A stretch of 64,000 nt of DNA from CBDCGV01 sp965216955 (lineage in GTDB: Bacteria; Bacteroidota; Bacteroidia; Chitinophagales; JADIYW01). The position numbers were made by a program, and so were the translations under genes. Under the pieces are notes generated by a model. The model ran no database searches, was not told where the DNA came from, and worked only from the letters and a program-made list of their open reading frames with translations. The stretch lies in assembly GCA_965216955.1 (NCBI GenBank), contig CBDCGV010000011.1, positions 1-64,000 on the forward strand. The letters are read 5' to 3'. Positions 1-8,976 of this stretch are shown piece by piece (the first letter of the stretch is position 1; each line of letters opens with the position of its first letter).

Positions 1-1198
1 TCTTTTTGATGAAAAAGCAAGAAAAAAACACCCATAACCCCACAAGCAATCCAAAGATCTTTAACCTTGGAATCCATACACTCCATATTAGCTTTGCCTC
101 TTCTTCTAATTCTGCATCTAACACTTTTATATCCTTCTCCTCGTTTCCATCAACAATATCTTTTCCCTCGTTATTTTTAGTAAAAAGAGGTTTACCGTAT
201 TGAATGGCATAAGTGAGAATTTCTGCATGGCTTTTTGATGGGCCCTTATCATCATGAAAAGACATTGGCGTAGTGATTGTACGAATACCATCCCAAACTG
301 GAGCATAAGAGACTACAGAAATAGTCGCAACAATAAGTATGGCAAGCGAAACTTTTTTTATTCCATTCCAATCAATTTTTCGATCGTTATTATAAAAAAG
401 GAATAACAGTAAGAATGGAATAAAAACAACAACATAAAGCGCCTTGCTTACTATAACCATAGCAATCCATACCGATGCCATCATCCATTTTCTTTCCAAC
501 AGGTTATATATGCTCAAGGCAATAAATAGAAGAATAATTGCATCCACATGCATTTGACCAGCGCCTTGCAACCATAAAATAGGCGCCAGAGATACCAACG
601 CCAGAGAATTATATTTCGATGCATGAAAATATTTCTCAACTATCTTATCAGCAACCAATACGAAAAGGCACAAACATAAAACAGTAATAATCTTAAAAAC
701 AATCAAGCTACCCCACATTGTCTTTCCAATGAAAACGGACACAAAAAAAATGAATAATAAAGGAGGGCCATAATGATTGGGGCAAGTATCCCAATGATGG
801 CTTACAAAGGGTTCAAACAAAGATTGTTGAACCAACATTCCATCCGAATAAGCTTTTAAAATTCCTCTGGTTGCTAATTCTCCATATGCCATATATAAAG
901 TCATATCATTCGACAGCATGGGCACCATAAAACCTGCCATAATAATCGAAGCAAATGACAAAACTTTAGTTTGATGCGGCGATAAATCAAAGTTCACATC
1001 CCTAACAACAATTTTAAAATAAATAATTGTATTTAAGATTATTCCTATAAAGAATAGCCCTACTATAGGGTACATTTGCCATGAGTATACAGGATTGTCA
1101 TCTACCATAAAGCTCTCTGTGACCAATAGCTTCCAGATTGATGAAAAAACAACCATGGCAATACCCAAAAGAAATAAAATATTTACCTTCTTCGACAT
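1..1198 (-). CDS. Polytopic membrane glycosyltransferase, GT-C type (C-terminus outside window)
   Basis: An open frame starts at an ATG whose complement lies at 1196-1198 and runs leftwards off the window edge, giving about 399 residues without a stop. The product is very hydrophobic, with at least seven likely membrane spans. After the first two spans comes an acidic loop (NDMTLYMAYGELATRG, near residue 100) that resembles the catalytic first loop of GT-C enzymes, in which an Asp precedes an Ala-Tyr-Gly stretch, as in MptB/GT87-type mannosyltransferases using polyprenyl-phosphate sugars. A later span carries QGAGQMHVDA, also usual in that group. A charged, Glu-rich loop sits near residues 330-375. 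The family assignment is inference from this layout. The sugar and acceptor are unknown. It is divergent from the acyl-CoA synthetase gene. Confidence 0.6.
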   Translation of the reverse strand, partial: MSKKVNILFLLGIAMVVFSSIWKLLVTESFMVDDNPVYSWQMYPIVGLFFIGIILNTIIYFKIVVRDVNFDLSPHQTKVLSFASIIMAGFMVPMLSNDMTLYMAYGELATRGILKAYSDGMLVQQSLFEPFVSHHWDTCPNHYGPPLLFIFFVSVFIGKTMWGSLIVFKIITVLCLCLFVLVADKIVEKYFHASKYNSLALVSLAPILWLQGAGQMHVDAIILLFIALSIYNLLERKWMMASVWIAMVIVSKALYVVVFIPFLLLFLFYNNDRKIDWNGIKKVSLAILIVATISVVSYAPVWDGIRTITTPMSFHDDKGPSKSHAEILTYAIQYGKPLFTKNNEGKDIVDGNEEKDIKVLDAELEEEAKLIWSVWIPRLKIFGLLVGLWVFFSCFFIKK

Positions 1199-1265
1199 CA
1201 GTGAAAGAATATTTTATCAAAGAAACAAATTATTCTATTTACTCAATGAAGTATAACTTTTAAAG

Positions 1266-1300
1266 TTTGTTTATAAATTATCTTCTTTTATATATATTGC
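1266..1300 (+). promoter_or_regulatory. Possible Bacteroidota-type promoter for the acyl-CoA synthetase gene
   Basis: TTTG at 1266-1269 is followed after 19 bases by the AT run TATATATATTGC (1289-1300), a near match to the Bacteroidota -33 TTTG and -7 TAnnTTTG pair. It lies 30 bases before the ATG at 1331. The match is imperfect, so this is only a candidate. Confidence 0.3.
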
Positions 1301-1330
1301 GCCCTTCTTTATTAAGTTAATGTTACAACA

Positions 1331-2974
1331 ATGCAAATTAATACACCTTTAGACAGACTATACAAGTGGGAAAAAGAAAAAGCAAATGAAACGTTCTTGA
1401 GGCAACCCTATAACAAGCAGTGGCATCATTTTACATGGGCCAAAACGGGCGACGAAATTCGACGAATGGCTGCAGCGTTGAAAGCGCTCGACCTTCCTTC
1501 TAATAGTAAAATTGGTTTAATATCAAAAAATTGTGCTCATTGGAATATGGCAGATCTTGCTATTATGATGGCGGGCCATGTATCCGTTCCCATTTATCCT
1601 ACCGTAGGTCCGGACACAATAAATTATATTCTTAATCACAGTGAATGCAAAGCTCTATTCGTGGGGAAATTAGATAACTGGGCTGATCAAAAATCCGGTG
1701 TTCCTGAAGGAATTAAATGTATTTCGTTTCCTTTTTGGACAGAGCCAGGTTATGATACATGGAACGATATTATTGAACAACATGCACCAATCACAGAAAA
1801 CATTGAACGAGATCCCAATGATTTGATAACAATCATTTACACATCTGGGACAACAGGAACCCCCAAAGGGGTTGCACATACTTTTAATGGGTTTTCCTAT
1901 GCTGCAACATATGCACTTAGTGAATTAAAAGACCTTTCTAATGAACGCTTCTTTTCTTATCTCCCACTATCCCATGTTGCCGAAAGGTTACTTGTAGGAA
2001 TGGGCGGATTATATACAGGGGGCATGATATCTTTTGCAGAATCGTTAGACGACTTTGTAGAAAACCTACAAGATACCAAACCGACCATCTTTTTAGCTGT
2101 TCCAAGAATATGGACTAAGTTTCAGCAAAAAATTCTAGAAAAGATGCCCCAGAAGAAATTGTCTTTGCTGCTTAGTATTCCAATTGTAGGAGGTATTGTT
2201 AAAAGTAAAATCAAAACAGGCTTAGGACTACAAGATGCAAAATACCTGTTGTCTGGAGCAGCACCATTAGCTGCCTCAAGCATGAAATGGTTTGATCAAT
2301 TAGGTATGCCAATTATCGAAGCATATGGAATGACTGAAAATTGCGCTTATTCTCATTTTAACAGAAGGGAAAACAGAAAGATTGGTACAGTTGGACAACC
2401 CATGCCTAATACAGAAGTTCGGTTATCTGAAGAAGGAGAAATACAAGTTAAAAATGCTTGTATTATGGTAGAATATTACAAAGAACCTGAAAAAACACAA
2501 GAAGCAATTACAAATGATGGCTTTTTGAGAACAGGAGACAAAGGAGAGATAGACAAAGATGGTTTTCTAAAAATTACAGGGAGAGTAAAAGATATATTTA
2601 AAACTGACAAAGGGAAATATGTTGCCCCTGCACCCATTGAGATGGCGCTTTCTAAAAACACTTACATTGAACAAATTTGCTTAGTTGGAACCAACTTGGT
2701 ACAACCCATAGGGTTATTAGTGGTATCTGAAGAAGGGAGAAATCTTTCTAAAAATGAACTTACTGATAGTTTATCATCAACATTAAAAGAAGTGAACCCA
2801 ACTCTAGATAAACATGAAAAAGTTAAAAAACTAGTTGTCGTTAAAGAGGAGTGGACAGTTGAAAACAACATGACAACACCTACGCTTAAAATTAAACGGA
2901 ATGAAGTAGAAAAGAAATACAAAGAAGATTATCAAAAATGGTACAATACTGAAGATCTAATTGTTTGGGAGTAA
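1331..2974 (+). CDS. Long-chain acyl-CoA synthetase (AMP-forming, FAA1-like)
   Basis: Activates a long-chain fatty acid with ATP to an acyl-adenylate and transfers it to CoA, feeding beta-oxidation or phospholipid synthesis. The 547-residue product shows the full set of adenylate-forming motifs: the phosphate-binding loop IIYTSGTTGTPKGV (about 168-181), EAYGMTE (about 330-336), LRTGDKGEIDKDGFL (about 400), GRVKDIFKTDKGKYVAP (about 416-432), and a C-terminal Lys in PTLKIKRNE near 517. Length is slightly below the 580-600 usual for Bacteroidota FAA1-like proteins. No signal peptide is present, so it is cytosolic or peripheral. It is a single gene, convergent with the small outer-membrane gene 14 bases downstream. 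The substrate chain length cannot be read from the sequence. Confidence 0.92.
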   Translation: MQINTPLDRLYKWEKEKANETFLRQPYNKQWHHFTWAKTGDEIRRMAAALKALDLPSNSKIGLISKNCAHWNMADLAIMMAGHVSVPIYPTVGPDTINYILNHSECKALFVGKLDNWADQKSGVPEGIKCISFPFWTEPGYDTWNDIIEQHAPITENIERDPNDLITIIYTSGTTGTPKGVAHTFNGFSYAATYALSELKDLSNERFFSYLPLSHVAERLLVGMGGLYTGGMISFAESLDDFVENLQDTKPTIFLAVPRIWTKFQQKILEKMPQKKLSLLLSIPIVGGIVKSKIKTGLGLQDAKYLLSGAAPLAASSMKWFDQLGMPIIEAYGMTENCAYSHFNRRENRKIGTVGQPMPNTEVRLSEEGEIQVKNACIMVEYYKEPEKTQEAITNDGFLRTGDKGEIDKDGFLKITGRVKDIFKTDKGKYVAPAPIEMALSKNTYIEQICLVGTNLVQPIGLLVVSEEGRNLSKNELTDSLSSTLKEVNPTLDKHEKVKKLVVVKEEWTVENNMTTPTLKIKRNEVEKKYKEDYQKWYNTEDLIVWE

Positions 2975-2987
2975 AACGAAAACAACT

Positions 2988-3503
2988 TTAAAAAACATAT
3001 CTAATTGCAACGGTAGGTCTCACATGAAACTGAGCCCCTCCAACGGTTGCTCCATTTGTTAAGGTTTTCGTTTTAGAATGGCCGTAACCTACTTGTGCAT
3101 TTAAATCTAAATTAAGACCATTCTTCAGTGTAACTTGATATCCCCCTGTTCCTCCAAAAGAAAAATATCCACCTCCTTTTTCTAATCCACCCATACCAAT
3201 ATATCCACCAAAATATAACCCTTCAAAAATCTGCTCCATAAAATATCTAAACTCAGGACTAAAATAGAAAAGTCCAATATTTGAGGCACCTGGTCCAATT
3301 TCATATCCAAGGTGTGCTGCAATAGACATGTTATCGGCAAATCCCCATTCAACATTTCCGACAATGGGAATGGTTACATCAGTTCCACTTCCTAATCTAA
3401 GTCCCAAACCAGATGCCCCTCCAACAGCAACCTTTTGAGCATTTGCATTGTTAGCAATCACAATAGAAAAGATAATTAATAAGGAATTGACTATTTTTTT
3501 CAT
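2988..3503 (-). CDS. Small outer-membrane beta-barrel protein
   Basis: 171 residues beginning with a clear signal peptide (MKKIVNSLLIIFSIVIANNANAQ, cleaved after NAQ or ANA). The mature part is rich in Gly and alternates polar with hydrophobic residues (for example YFSPEFRYFMEQIFEGLYFG and LNLDLNAQVGYGHSKT). It ends in an aromatic residue (TVAIRYVF), the usual C-terminal strand signal for insertion by BamA. This resembles the outer-membrane protein beta-barrel (OmpW/PorT-like) group of Bacteroidota. It is about the size of an 8-stranded barrel. Function is unknown. It is transcribed alone, divergent from rel. Confidence 0.72.
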   Translation of the reverse strand: MKKIVNSLLIIFSIVIANNANAQKVAVGGASGLGLRLGSGTDVTIPIVGNVEWGFADNMSIAAHLGYEIGPGASNIGLFYFSPEFRYFMEQIFEGLYFGGYIGMGGLEKGGGYFSFGGTGGYQVTLKNGLNLDLNAQVGYGHSKTKTLTNGATVGGAQFHVRPTVAIRYVF

Positions 3504-3614
3504 GTTTATGTTACATTTATTAGGGATAACTAACGATACTTATTCAAAAAATATTATTCATTCAGTAAATTATTTATTTTACGAATAATTCATTCTATAT
3601 AATTCTATCCTAAC

Positions 3615-5840
3615 GTGATTGAAATTGATGAACAAATAGAACGCAAGAACATTATTAATGACTATCGACAATTAATGAAGATCGTCGATAAGAGAATTAG
3701 TGATGATCAAAAAAAAGAAGTCCGAAAAGCTTTTGAAATGGCATTAGAGGCGCATAAAGAGATGCGTCGAAAATCCGGAGAACCATATATTCATCATCCA
3801 ATTGCTGTAGCAAAAATTGTTGCGAGCGAAATCGGACTTGGAGCAACATCTATAATTTGCGCCTTAATTCATGATACTGTTGAAGACACAGAAGTTACCC
3901 TAGAAGACATACAAAAAGAATTTGGAAATACTGTTAGTGGCATTATTGATGGACTTACAAAAATTGATAAAATTGCCACTACTTCTGAATCCATTCAGGC
4001 AGAGAATTACAGAAAAATCATCTTTACATTAGGCGATGACATTAGAGTCACCCTAATCAAATTGGCAGACCGCTTGCATAATATGCGCACTTTGTCAAGT
4101 ATGAAAAGGCACAAACAATTAAAGGTAGCCTCAGAAACCTCTTTCTTATATGCTCCTTTAGCGCATAGATTGGGTTTATATGCCGTTAAGTCAGAACTAG
4201 AAGACCTTTCCATGAAATACATGGAGACTGAAAAGTATAAAGAAATTGCAAGAAAACTGAATCAAAAGAAGAAAGAAAGAACAAAATTTATAAATGATTT
4301 TTGCTTACCCCTTCAAAAGCAAATGGATGATGCAGGATTAAAAGCTCGAGTATTTGGAAGACCTAAAACTATTTTTTCCATTTGGCGAAAAATGAAACAA
4401 AAGCAAGTTGAGTTTGAAGAAGTTTATGATTTATTTGCCATTCGCGTTGTTTTGGACTCTCCCTTACATATGGAAAAAGAAGATTGCTGGAGAGCATATT
4501 CTATAGTTGCTGCAAGATATAAACCAAACCCTAATCGATTAAGAGACTGGATTTCTAATCCAAAATCTAATGGGTATGAGTCTTTGCACACTACTGTAAT
4601 GGGAAGCAATGGTAAATGGGTAGAAGTTCAAATTCGTACAGAAAGAATGGATGAAGTTGCAGAAAAAGGATTGGCAGCTCATTGGAAATACAAAGAAGGC
4701 TCCACTTCTTCAAAAATAGACGAAGCTTTTGAAAGTTGGCTAGCGCAAGTAAGAGATTTATTGAAAAACCCCGAAACCAATCCTTTGGAGTTTATTAATG
4801 ATTTTAAACTTCAACTATACTCCAAAGAAATGTATGTCTTTACTCCAAAAGGACATATTAAAAACTTACCCAAAGGCAGTACTGCATTAGACTTTGCCTT
4901 TTCTATACATACAGATATTGGTTCTCATTGTATAGGAGCCAAAGTAAATAGCAAGTTGGTGCCCATTAGCCACATCCTCACCAATGGAGACCAAGTAGAA
5001 ATTATTACATCAGGCAAACAAAAACCCAATGAGGATTGGCTAAGTTTTGTCGTTACCTCACGCGCCATATCTAAAATTAAAAGCGCTTTAAAAGAGGAAA
5101 AAAAGAAGCAAGCGGAAGATGGGAAGGTCATTCTTAAACGTAAAATGAAACAAACCAAGGCTACATTTGATGAACGCAATGTACAAATGTTGACCAATTA
5201 CTTTAAAATGCAAAGCACTTTAGAGTTTTATTATAACATCGCCCTAGGAAAAATAGATCTCGCAAAACTTAAAGCATTAAACCTTGTTGGTGGGTATTAT
5301 GAAGAGCATAAGGTAGAGCAAAAAAAGAAAAGCAATTTTGAAGTAAAAGCTAAAATATTACAACCCAAAATTGATAAAGATGCCGAGCTAATTTTATTTG
5401 GCGAATCGTCCGATAAATTTGCATTTGAATTTGCAAAATGTTGTGCCCCAATTCCTGGCGATGATGTACTTGGCTTCATAACGGTCAATGGAGTTGTAAA
5501 AATTCATAGAGAAAATTGTCCAAACGCGGTCCATATGATGTCTAAATATGGTTATCGGGTTATAAAAACTAAATGGAATGACAGAAAATCGTTAAGCTTT
5601 CTTTCTGAAATTACTTTGAACGGAATTGATGATATTGGCTTAATCAATAAAATCACCAATATTATTTCAAAAGAGCACAAAATAAATATGAAATCATTGG
5701 CCATTGAATCTAATGATGGAGTGTTTGAAGGCGCTATCAAAGTATTCGTAAAAGACAATGAAGAACTAAATTCCTTAGTTAAAAGATTGAAAAAAATTAA
5801 GGGTATTCTTAATGTAAAGAGAATTGAAAAACAAGAGTAA
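3615..5840 (+). CDS. rel: Bifunctional (p)ppGpp synthetase/hydrolase, RelA/SpoT family
   Basis: Makes and degrades the alarmone (p)ppGpp. The 741-residue order is typical: HD hydrolase domain with His60/61, His86-Asp87, Glu90-Asp91 and Asp152; synthetase domain (about 245-360) with GRPKTIFSIWRKM, GYESLHTT and EVQIRTERMDEVAE; TGS domain (about 406-466); a conserved CCAPIPGDDVLGF segment (about 615); and a C-terminal ACT domain (about 665-741). Both catalytic halves look intact, so a bifunctional enzyme is expected. The start is GTG at 3615; an in-frame stop at 3600-3602 rules out an upstream start and the next Met is residue 21. It leads the rel-fur-purA-pabB operon, with fur starting two bases after its stop. 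Confidence 0.95.
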   Translation: MIEIDEQIERKNIINDYRQLMKIVDKRISDDQKKEVRKAFEMALEAHKEMRRKSGEPYIHHPIAVAKIVASEIGLGATSIICALIHDTVEDTEVTLEDIQKEFGNTVSGIIDGLTKIDKIATTSESIQAENYRKIIFTLGDDIRVTLIKLADRLHNMRTLSSMKRHKQLKVASETSFLYAPLAHRLGLYAVKSELEDLSMKYMETEKYKEIARKLNQKKKERTKFINDFCLPLQKQMDDAGLKARVFGRPKTIFSIWRKMKQKQVEFEEVYDLFAIRVVLDSPLHMEKEDCWRAYSIVAARYKPNPNRLRDWISNPKSNGYESLHTTVMGSNGKWVEVQIRTERMDEVAEKGLAAHWKYKEGSTSSKIDEAFESWLAQVRDLLKNPETNPLEFINDFKLQLYSKEMYVFTPKGHIKNLPKGSTALDFAFSIHTDIGSHCIGAKVNSKLVPISHILTNGDQVEIITSGKQKPNEDWLSFVVTSRAISKIKSALKEEKKKQAEDGKVILKRKMKQTKATFDERNVQMLTNYFKMQSTLEFYYNIALGKIDLAKLKALNLVGGYYEEHKVEQKKKSNFEVKAKILQPKIDKDAELILFGESSDKFAFEFAKCCAPIPGDDVLGFITVNGVVKIHRENCPNAVHMMSKYGYRVIKTKWNDRKSLSFLSEITLNGIDDIGLINKITNIISKEHKINMKSLAIESNDGVFEGAIKVFVKDNEELNSLVKRLKKIKGILNVKRIEKQE

Positions 5841-5842
5841 CA

Positions 5843-6298
5843 ATGAAATTCAGAAAACCATTGCCTAACGAAGTAAAGCAAATATTTATTAATTACCTCG
5901 AGGAGAACAAACAAAGAAAAACTCCAGAAAGGTTTACCATATTAGAGGAGGTTTACAATAGCGCTGACCATTTCGATGCAGAAGAGCTTTATTTGAGAAT
6001 GAAAGCAAACGAGTATAATGTTAGTCGCGCAACTGTATATAATACATTAGACTTGTTAGTCAATTGCGAATTGGTCACTAAGCATCAATTTGGACAAAAC
6101 CATGCTCAATACGAAAAAGCATATGGAAGTCGTCAACACGACCACATAATATGTACTGCATGTGGCAAAGTTATTGAGTTTTGCGACCCTCGTATTCAAC
6201 AAATCAAAGATACAATGGGAGAGTTATTTGAATTCAAGATTCAAAACCACTCCCTTACTTTGTACGGCAAATGCCTTAATTGTACAGAAAGTGAATAG
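5843..6298 (+). CDS. Fur family metal-responsive transcription regulator
   Basis: 151 residues with the Fur layout. An N-terminal winged helix (about 20-85) contains DHFDAEELYLRMK and ISRATVYNTLDLL-like residues (VSRATVYNTLDLL). The C-terminal part carries the metal-binding HDHIICTACGKVIEF segment (about 97-111), a second Cys pair near the C-terminus (CLNC) and the conserved His in NHSLTLYGK. The two CxxC pairs suggest a structural zinc site. Regulators of this type bind DNA with Fe, Zn, Mn or peroxide as the signal; which one applies here cannot be told. It sits two bases after rel and 86 bases before purA, so it is very likely co-transcribed with rel. Confidence 0.9.
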   Translation: MKFRKPLPNEVKQIFINYLEENKQRKTPERFTILEEVYNSADHFDAEELYLRMKANEYNVSRATVYNTLDLLVNCELVTKHQFGQNHAQYEKAYGSRQHDHIICTACGKVIEFCDPRIQQIKDTMGELFEFKIQNHSLTLYGKCLNCTESE

Positions 6299-6371
6299 CA
6301 ATTTTCCACAAACTCCTTTTTTTGCGCACATTTAAAGGGAATACCTAAACCAAATTTTATATTTACACCTT

Positions 6372-6377
6372 AAGGAG
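6372..6377 (+). promoter_or_regulatory. Strong Shine-Dalgarno-like site for purA
   Basis: AAGGAG lies seven bases before the purA ATG at 6385. Most genes in this window have no recognisable Shine-Dalgarno sequence, as is usual for Bacteroidota, so this one stands out and supports the chosen start. Confidence 0.5.
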
Positions 6378-6384
6378 TTACGTT

Positions 6385-7650
6385 ATGGTAGATGTTCTTT
6401 TAGGTTTACAATGGGGAGACGAAGGTAAAGGCAAAATTGTCGATTATCTTGCAGACAAATATGATATTATTGCCAGATTTCAAGGAGGCCCAAATGCAGG
6501 TCACACGCTTGTAATAGATGGTAAAAAAAGTGTATTACACACCATTCCTTCTGGAATATTTCAACAAAATTGTATTAACATCATTGGTGGTGGTGTTGTT
6601 ATTGACCCAATTACTTTATTAGGTGAAATAAGAAAATTGGAAGCCGATAATGTACCTGTGAAAGAAAGGCTATTCATAAGTTTACGTGCCAACTTAATTC
6701 TACCGACGCATAAAATTTTGGATGCTGCTTCAGAAGCAGCAAAGGGAAAGCAGAAAATAGGCTCCACATTAAAGGGAATTGGCCCCACTTACATGGATAA
6801 AACGGGCAGAAATGGTCTGAGAATTGGAGATATTATAACGCCAAACTTTAAAGAAAGATACCTTACACTTAAATCAAAACACATCGCTATTCTTAAGCAA
6901 TATGATTTTGAATACTCCATTGAAGAGGATGAATGGTTCAATGCTATTGAAGCGCTTAAAGAATATTCATTTGTAAATGAAGTTTATTTGATTGACAACG
7001 CCCTTAAAGAAGGAAAAAAAGTTTTGGCAGAAGGAGCTCAAGGATCTATGTTAGACATTGATTTTGGAACATATCCATTTGTAACATCATCCAATACCAT
7101 TACTGCAGCGGTTTGCACAGGACTTGGAGTTAGCCCTAAAAAAATTGGAGAAATCATCGGTATTACAAAAGCATATTGCACAAGAGTCGGGTCAGGCCCC
7201 TTCCCTACCGAAGAGGACAATGAAGTTGGCGAAAGACTAAGAAAAGAAGGTGGTGAATTTGGCGCAACAACAGGAAGACCAAGACGTTGTGGTTGGATTG
7301 ATCTCCCAGCTTTAAAATATACTTGTCTAATTAATGGCGTTACTAAACTAGTTGTCACAAAGGCAGATGTATTGAATAGTTTTGGAGATTTTAAAGTTTG
7401 CACAACATATCAATATGATGGGAAAATAACTAATGAGATCCCATTTAGATTGGATCGGACAGATATTACCCCTAACTATACTACACTAAATGGTTGGGGA
7501 GATGTAGATTTTCAGAGTGGTATTCCAAAAGAACTATCAAATTATGTTGATTTTCTTGAAGATTATCTAAAAATCACTGTAAGCATTGTATCTGTTGGTC
7601 CAGAGCGGAATCAATTAATAGATTTATTTAGTCATGACATGATTGCCTAA
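6385..7650 (+). CDS. purA: Adenylosuccinate synthetase
   Basis: Joins IMP and aspartate with GTP hydrolysis to give adenylosuccinate, the first committed step to AMP. The 421-residue protein opens with the P-loop-like GLQWGDEGKGKIVD, which includes the catalytic Asp and the loop that binds GTP and Mg, followed by QGGPNAGHT. Later come GIGPTYMDKTGR, EGAQGSMLDIDFGTYPFVTSS and the GATTGRPRRCGW region that binds IMP and aspartate. Length matches the family (about 420-430). It lies between fur and pabB. The E. coli enzyme is known to be inhibited by ppGpp, so its place beside rel is functionally suggestive, although this is inference. Confidence 0.97.
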   Translation: MVDVLLGLQWGDEGKGKIVDYLADKYDIIARFQGGPNAGHTLVIDGKKSVLHTIPSGIFQQNCINIIGGGVVIDPITLLGEIRKLEADNVPVKERLFISLRANLILPTHKILDAASEAAKGKQKIGSTLKGIGPTYMDKTGRNGLRIGDIITPNFKERYLTLKSKHIAILKQYDFEYSIEEDEWFNAIEALKEYSFVNEVYLIDNALKEGKKVLAEGAQGSMLDIDFGTYPFVTSSNTITAAVCTGLGVSPKKIGEIIGITKAYCTRVGSGPFPTEEDNEVGERLRKEGGEFGATTGRPRRCGWIDLPALKYTCLINGVTKLVVTKADVLNSFGDFKVCTTYQYDGKITNEIPFRLDRTDITPNYTTLNGWGDVDFQSGIPKELSNYVDFLEDYLKITVSIVSVGPERNQLIDLFSHDMIA

Positions 7651-7653
7651 ATC

Positions 7654-8955
7654 ATGAGGCGGTTCTATGATTTAGACATTCCCCCAGAGAATTTTCAAAT
7701 TATAAAGCAACAATTACTAATGCTTTCCAAAGCATATAAGCATTGTTGCATTTTAGAGAGTAATAATTATCCCAATTACCCTTATTCAAATTTTGGTTCT
7801 TTTATAGCTTTTGATGCTATAAATAGCTTTCAATGTAACAAAGACTATTTTAACAACTTAAAAGATTTTCATAATCAATTCAATGATTGGCTATTTGGAT
7901 ACTTCACCTATGACATTAAAAATGATATTGAGCCTTCGCTTTCATCAAATAATTTTGATGGGATTCAATTTCCAAGTATTCATTTTTTTCAACCTAAGTT
8001 TTTAGTTCGATTCTATAAGAATCGACTTCACCTTGGTGTGCTTTCAAAGAAACATTTAGATGATTTTAATGCTTTGCTTTCTGAAAATATTTCTACTTCA
8101 TCTCTAAAAGAACAGTTAACAAAAAAAAATATTAGGAAGCGAGTTTCAAAAGAACAATATATAGAAGATGTGATTTCAATGAAAGAGCATATAAAAAGAG
8201 GAGACATTTATGAAGTAAACTATTGTCAAGAATTTTATGTAGAAAATTCAAACTTAAATCCACAAAAAACCTATCAGCAACTTATGAAATTAGCAGAAGC
8301 GCCTTTCTGTGCTTTTTACAAAAATCAAGATCATTATTTAATTTGCAGTAGCCCTGAACGTTATCTAAAAAAACAAAAACAAAAGCTCATTTCTCAGCCA
8401 ATAAAAGGCACCATAAAAAGAGGCACCAATATTGCTTCTGATGCTTTGTTTAAAACTGCGTTAAGCATTAATCCAAAAGAGAAATCTGAAAATGTAATGA
8501 TTGTTGATCTTGTAAGAAACGATCTTTCAAAAATTGCAAAAAAAGGAAGTGTAAATGTTGAAGAATTGTTTGGTATATACACATTCAAGCAGGTGCACCA
8601 AATGATTTCTACCGTAACAGCGCAATTAAATAACAACTTACACTTTTCTAAAGCAATAAAAGCGACCTTTCCTATGGGAAGTATGACAGGAGCCCCAAAA
8701 GTAAGTGCAATGAAACTCATAGAAAAATATGAGCATTTTAAAAGAGGGCTCTATTCAGGAGCAGTAGGCTACATTACGCCAAAAGGAAACTTTGACTTTA
8801 ATGTGATTATTAGAAGTATTCTTTTTAATGCTAAAAACAAGTATGTTTCTATGCCCGTAGGAAGTGCCATTACTCATTATTGCGACCCTGAAAAAGAATA
8901 TGAAGAATGCATGGTAAAAGCTGACGCACTTTTTAAAGCCTTAGTTTCTGATTAG
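7654..8955 (+). CDS. pabB: Aminodeoxychorismate synthase component I (chorismate-binding)
   Basis: Amination of chorismate to 4-amino-4-deoxychorismate for folate synthesis. The C-terminal 260 residues of this 433-residue protein hold the chorismate-binding fold: SSPERYL, QPIKGTIKRG, NVMIVDLVRNDLSKIA, VHQMISTVTAQL, FPMGSMTGAPK and RGLYSGAVGYI. The Lys in PIKGT favours PabB; TrpE proteins normally have PIAGT there. The N-terminal part is divergent. It starts three bases after the purA stop, so it is translated as part of the same operon. No glutaminase partner (PabA/TrpG) or lyase (PabC) lies in the window. Anthranilate synthase is the main alternative. Confidence 0.87.
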   Translation: MRRFYDLDIPPENFQIIKQQLLMLSKAYKHCCILESNNYPNYPYSNFGSFIAFDAINSFQCNKDYFNNLKDFHNQFNDWLFGYFTYDIKNDIEPSLSSNNFDGIQFPSIHFFQPKFLVRFYKNRLHLGVLSKKHLDDFNALLSENISTSSLKEQLTKKNIRKRVSKEQYIEDVISMKEHIKRGDIYEVNYCQEFYVENSNLNPQKTYQQLMKLAEAPFCAFYKNQDHYLICSSPERYLKKQKQKLISQPIKGTIKRGTNIASDALFKTALSINPKEKSENVMIVDLVRNDLSKIAKKGSVNVEELFGIYTFKQVHQMISTVTAQLNNNLHFSKAIKATFPMGSMTGAPKVSAMKLIEKYEHFKRGLYSGAVGYITPKGNFDFNVIIRSILFNAKNKYVSMPVGSAITHYCDPEKEYEECMVKADALFKALVSD

Positions 8956-8976
8956 GGTTAAGAAGGTCACACTTTG

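Noticed and set aside
6..203. A short plus-strand open frame at the left edge
   Set aside because: It lies antisense to the membrane glycosyltransferase, has low-complexity composition and no start signal.
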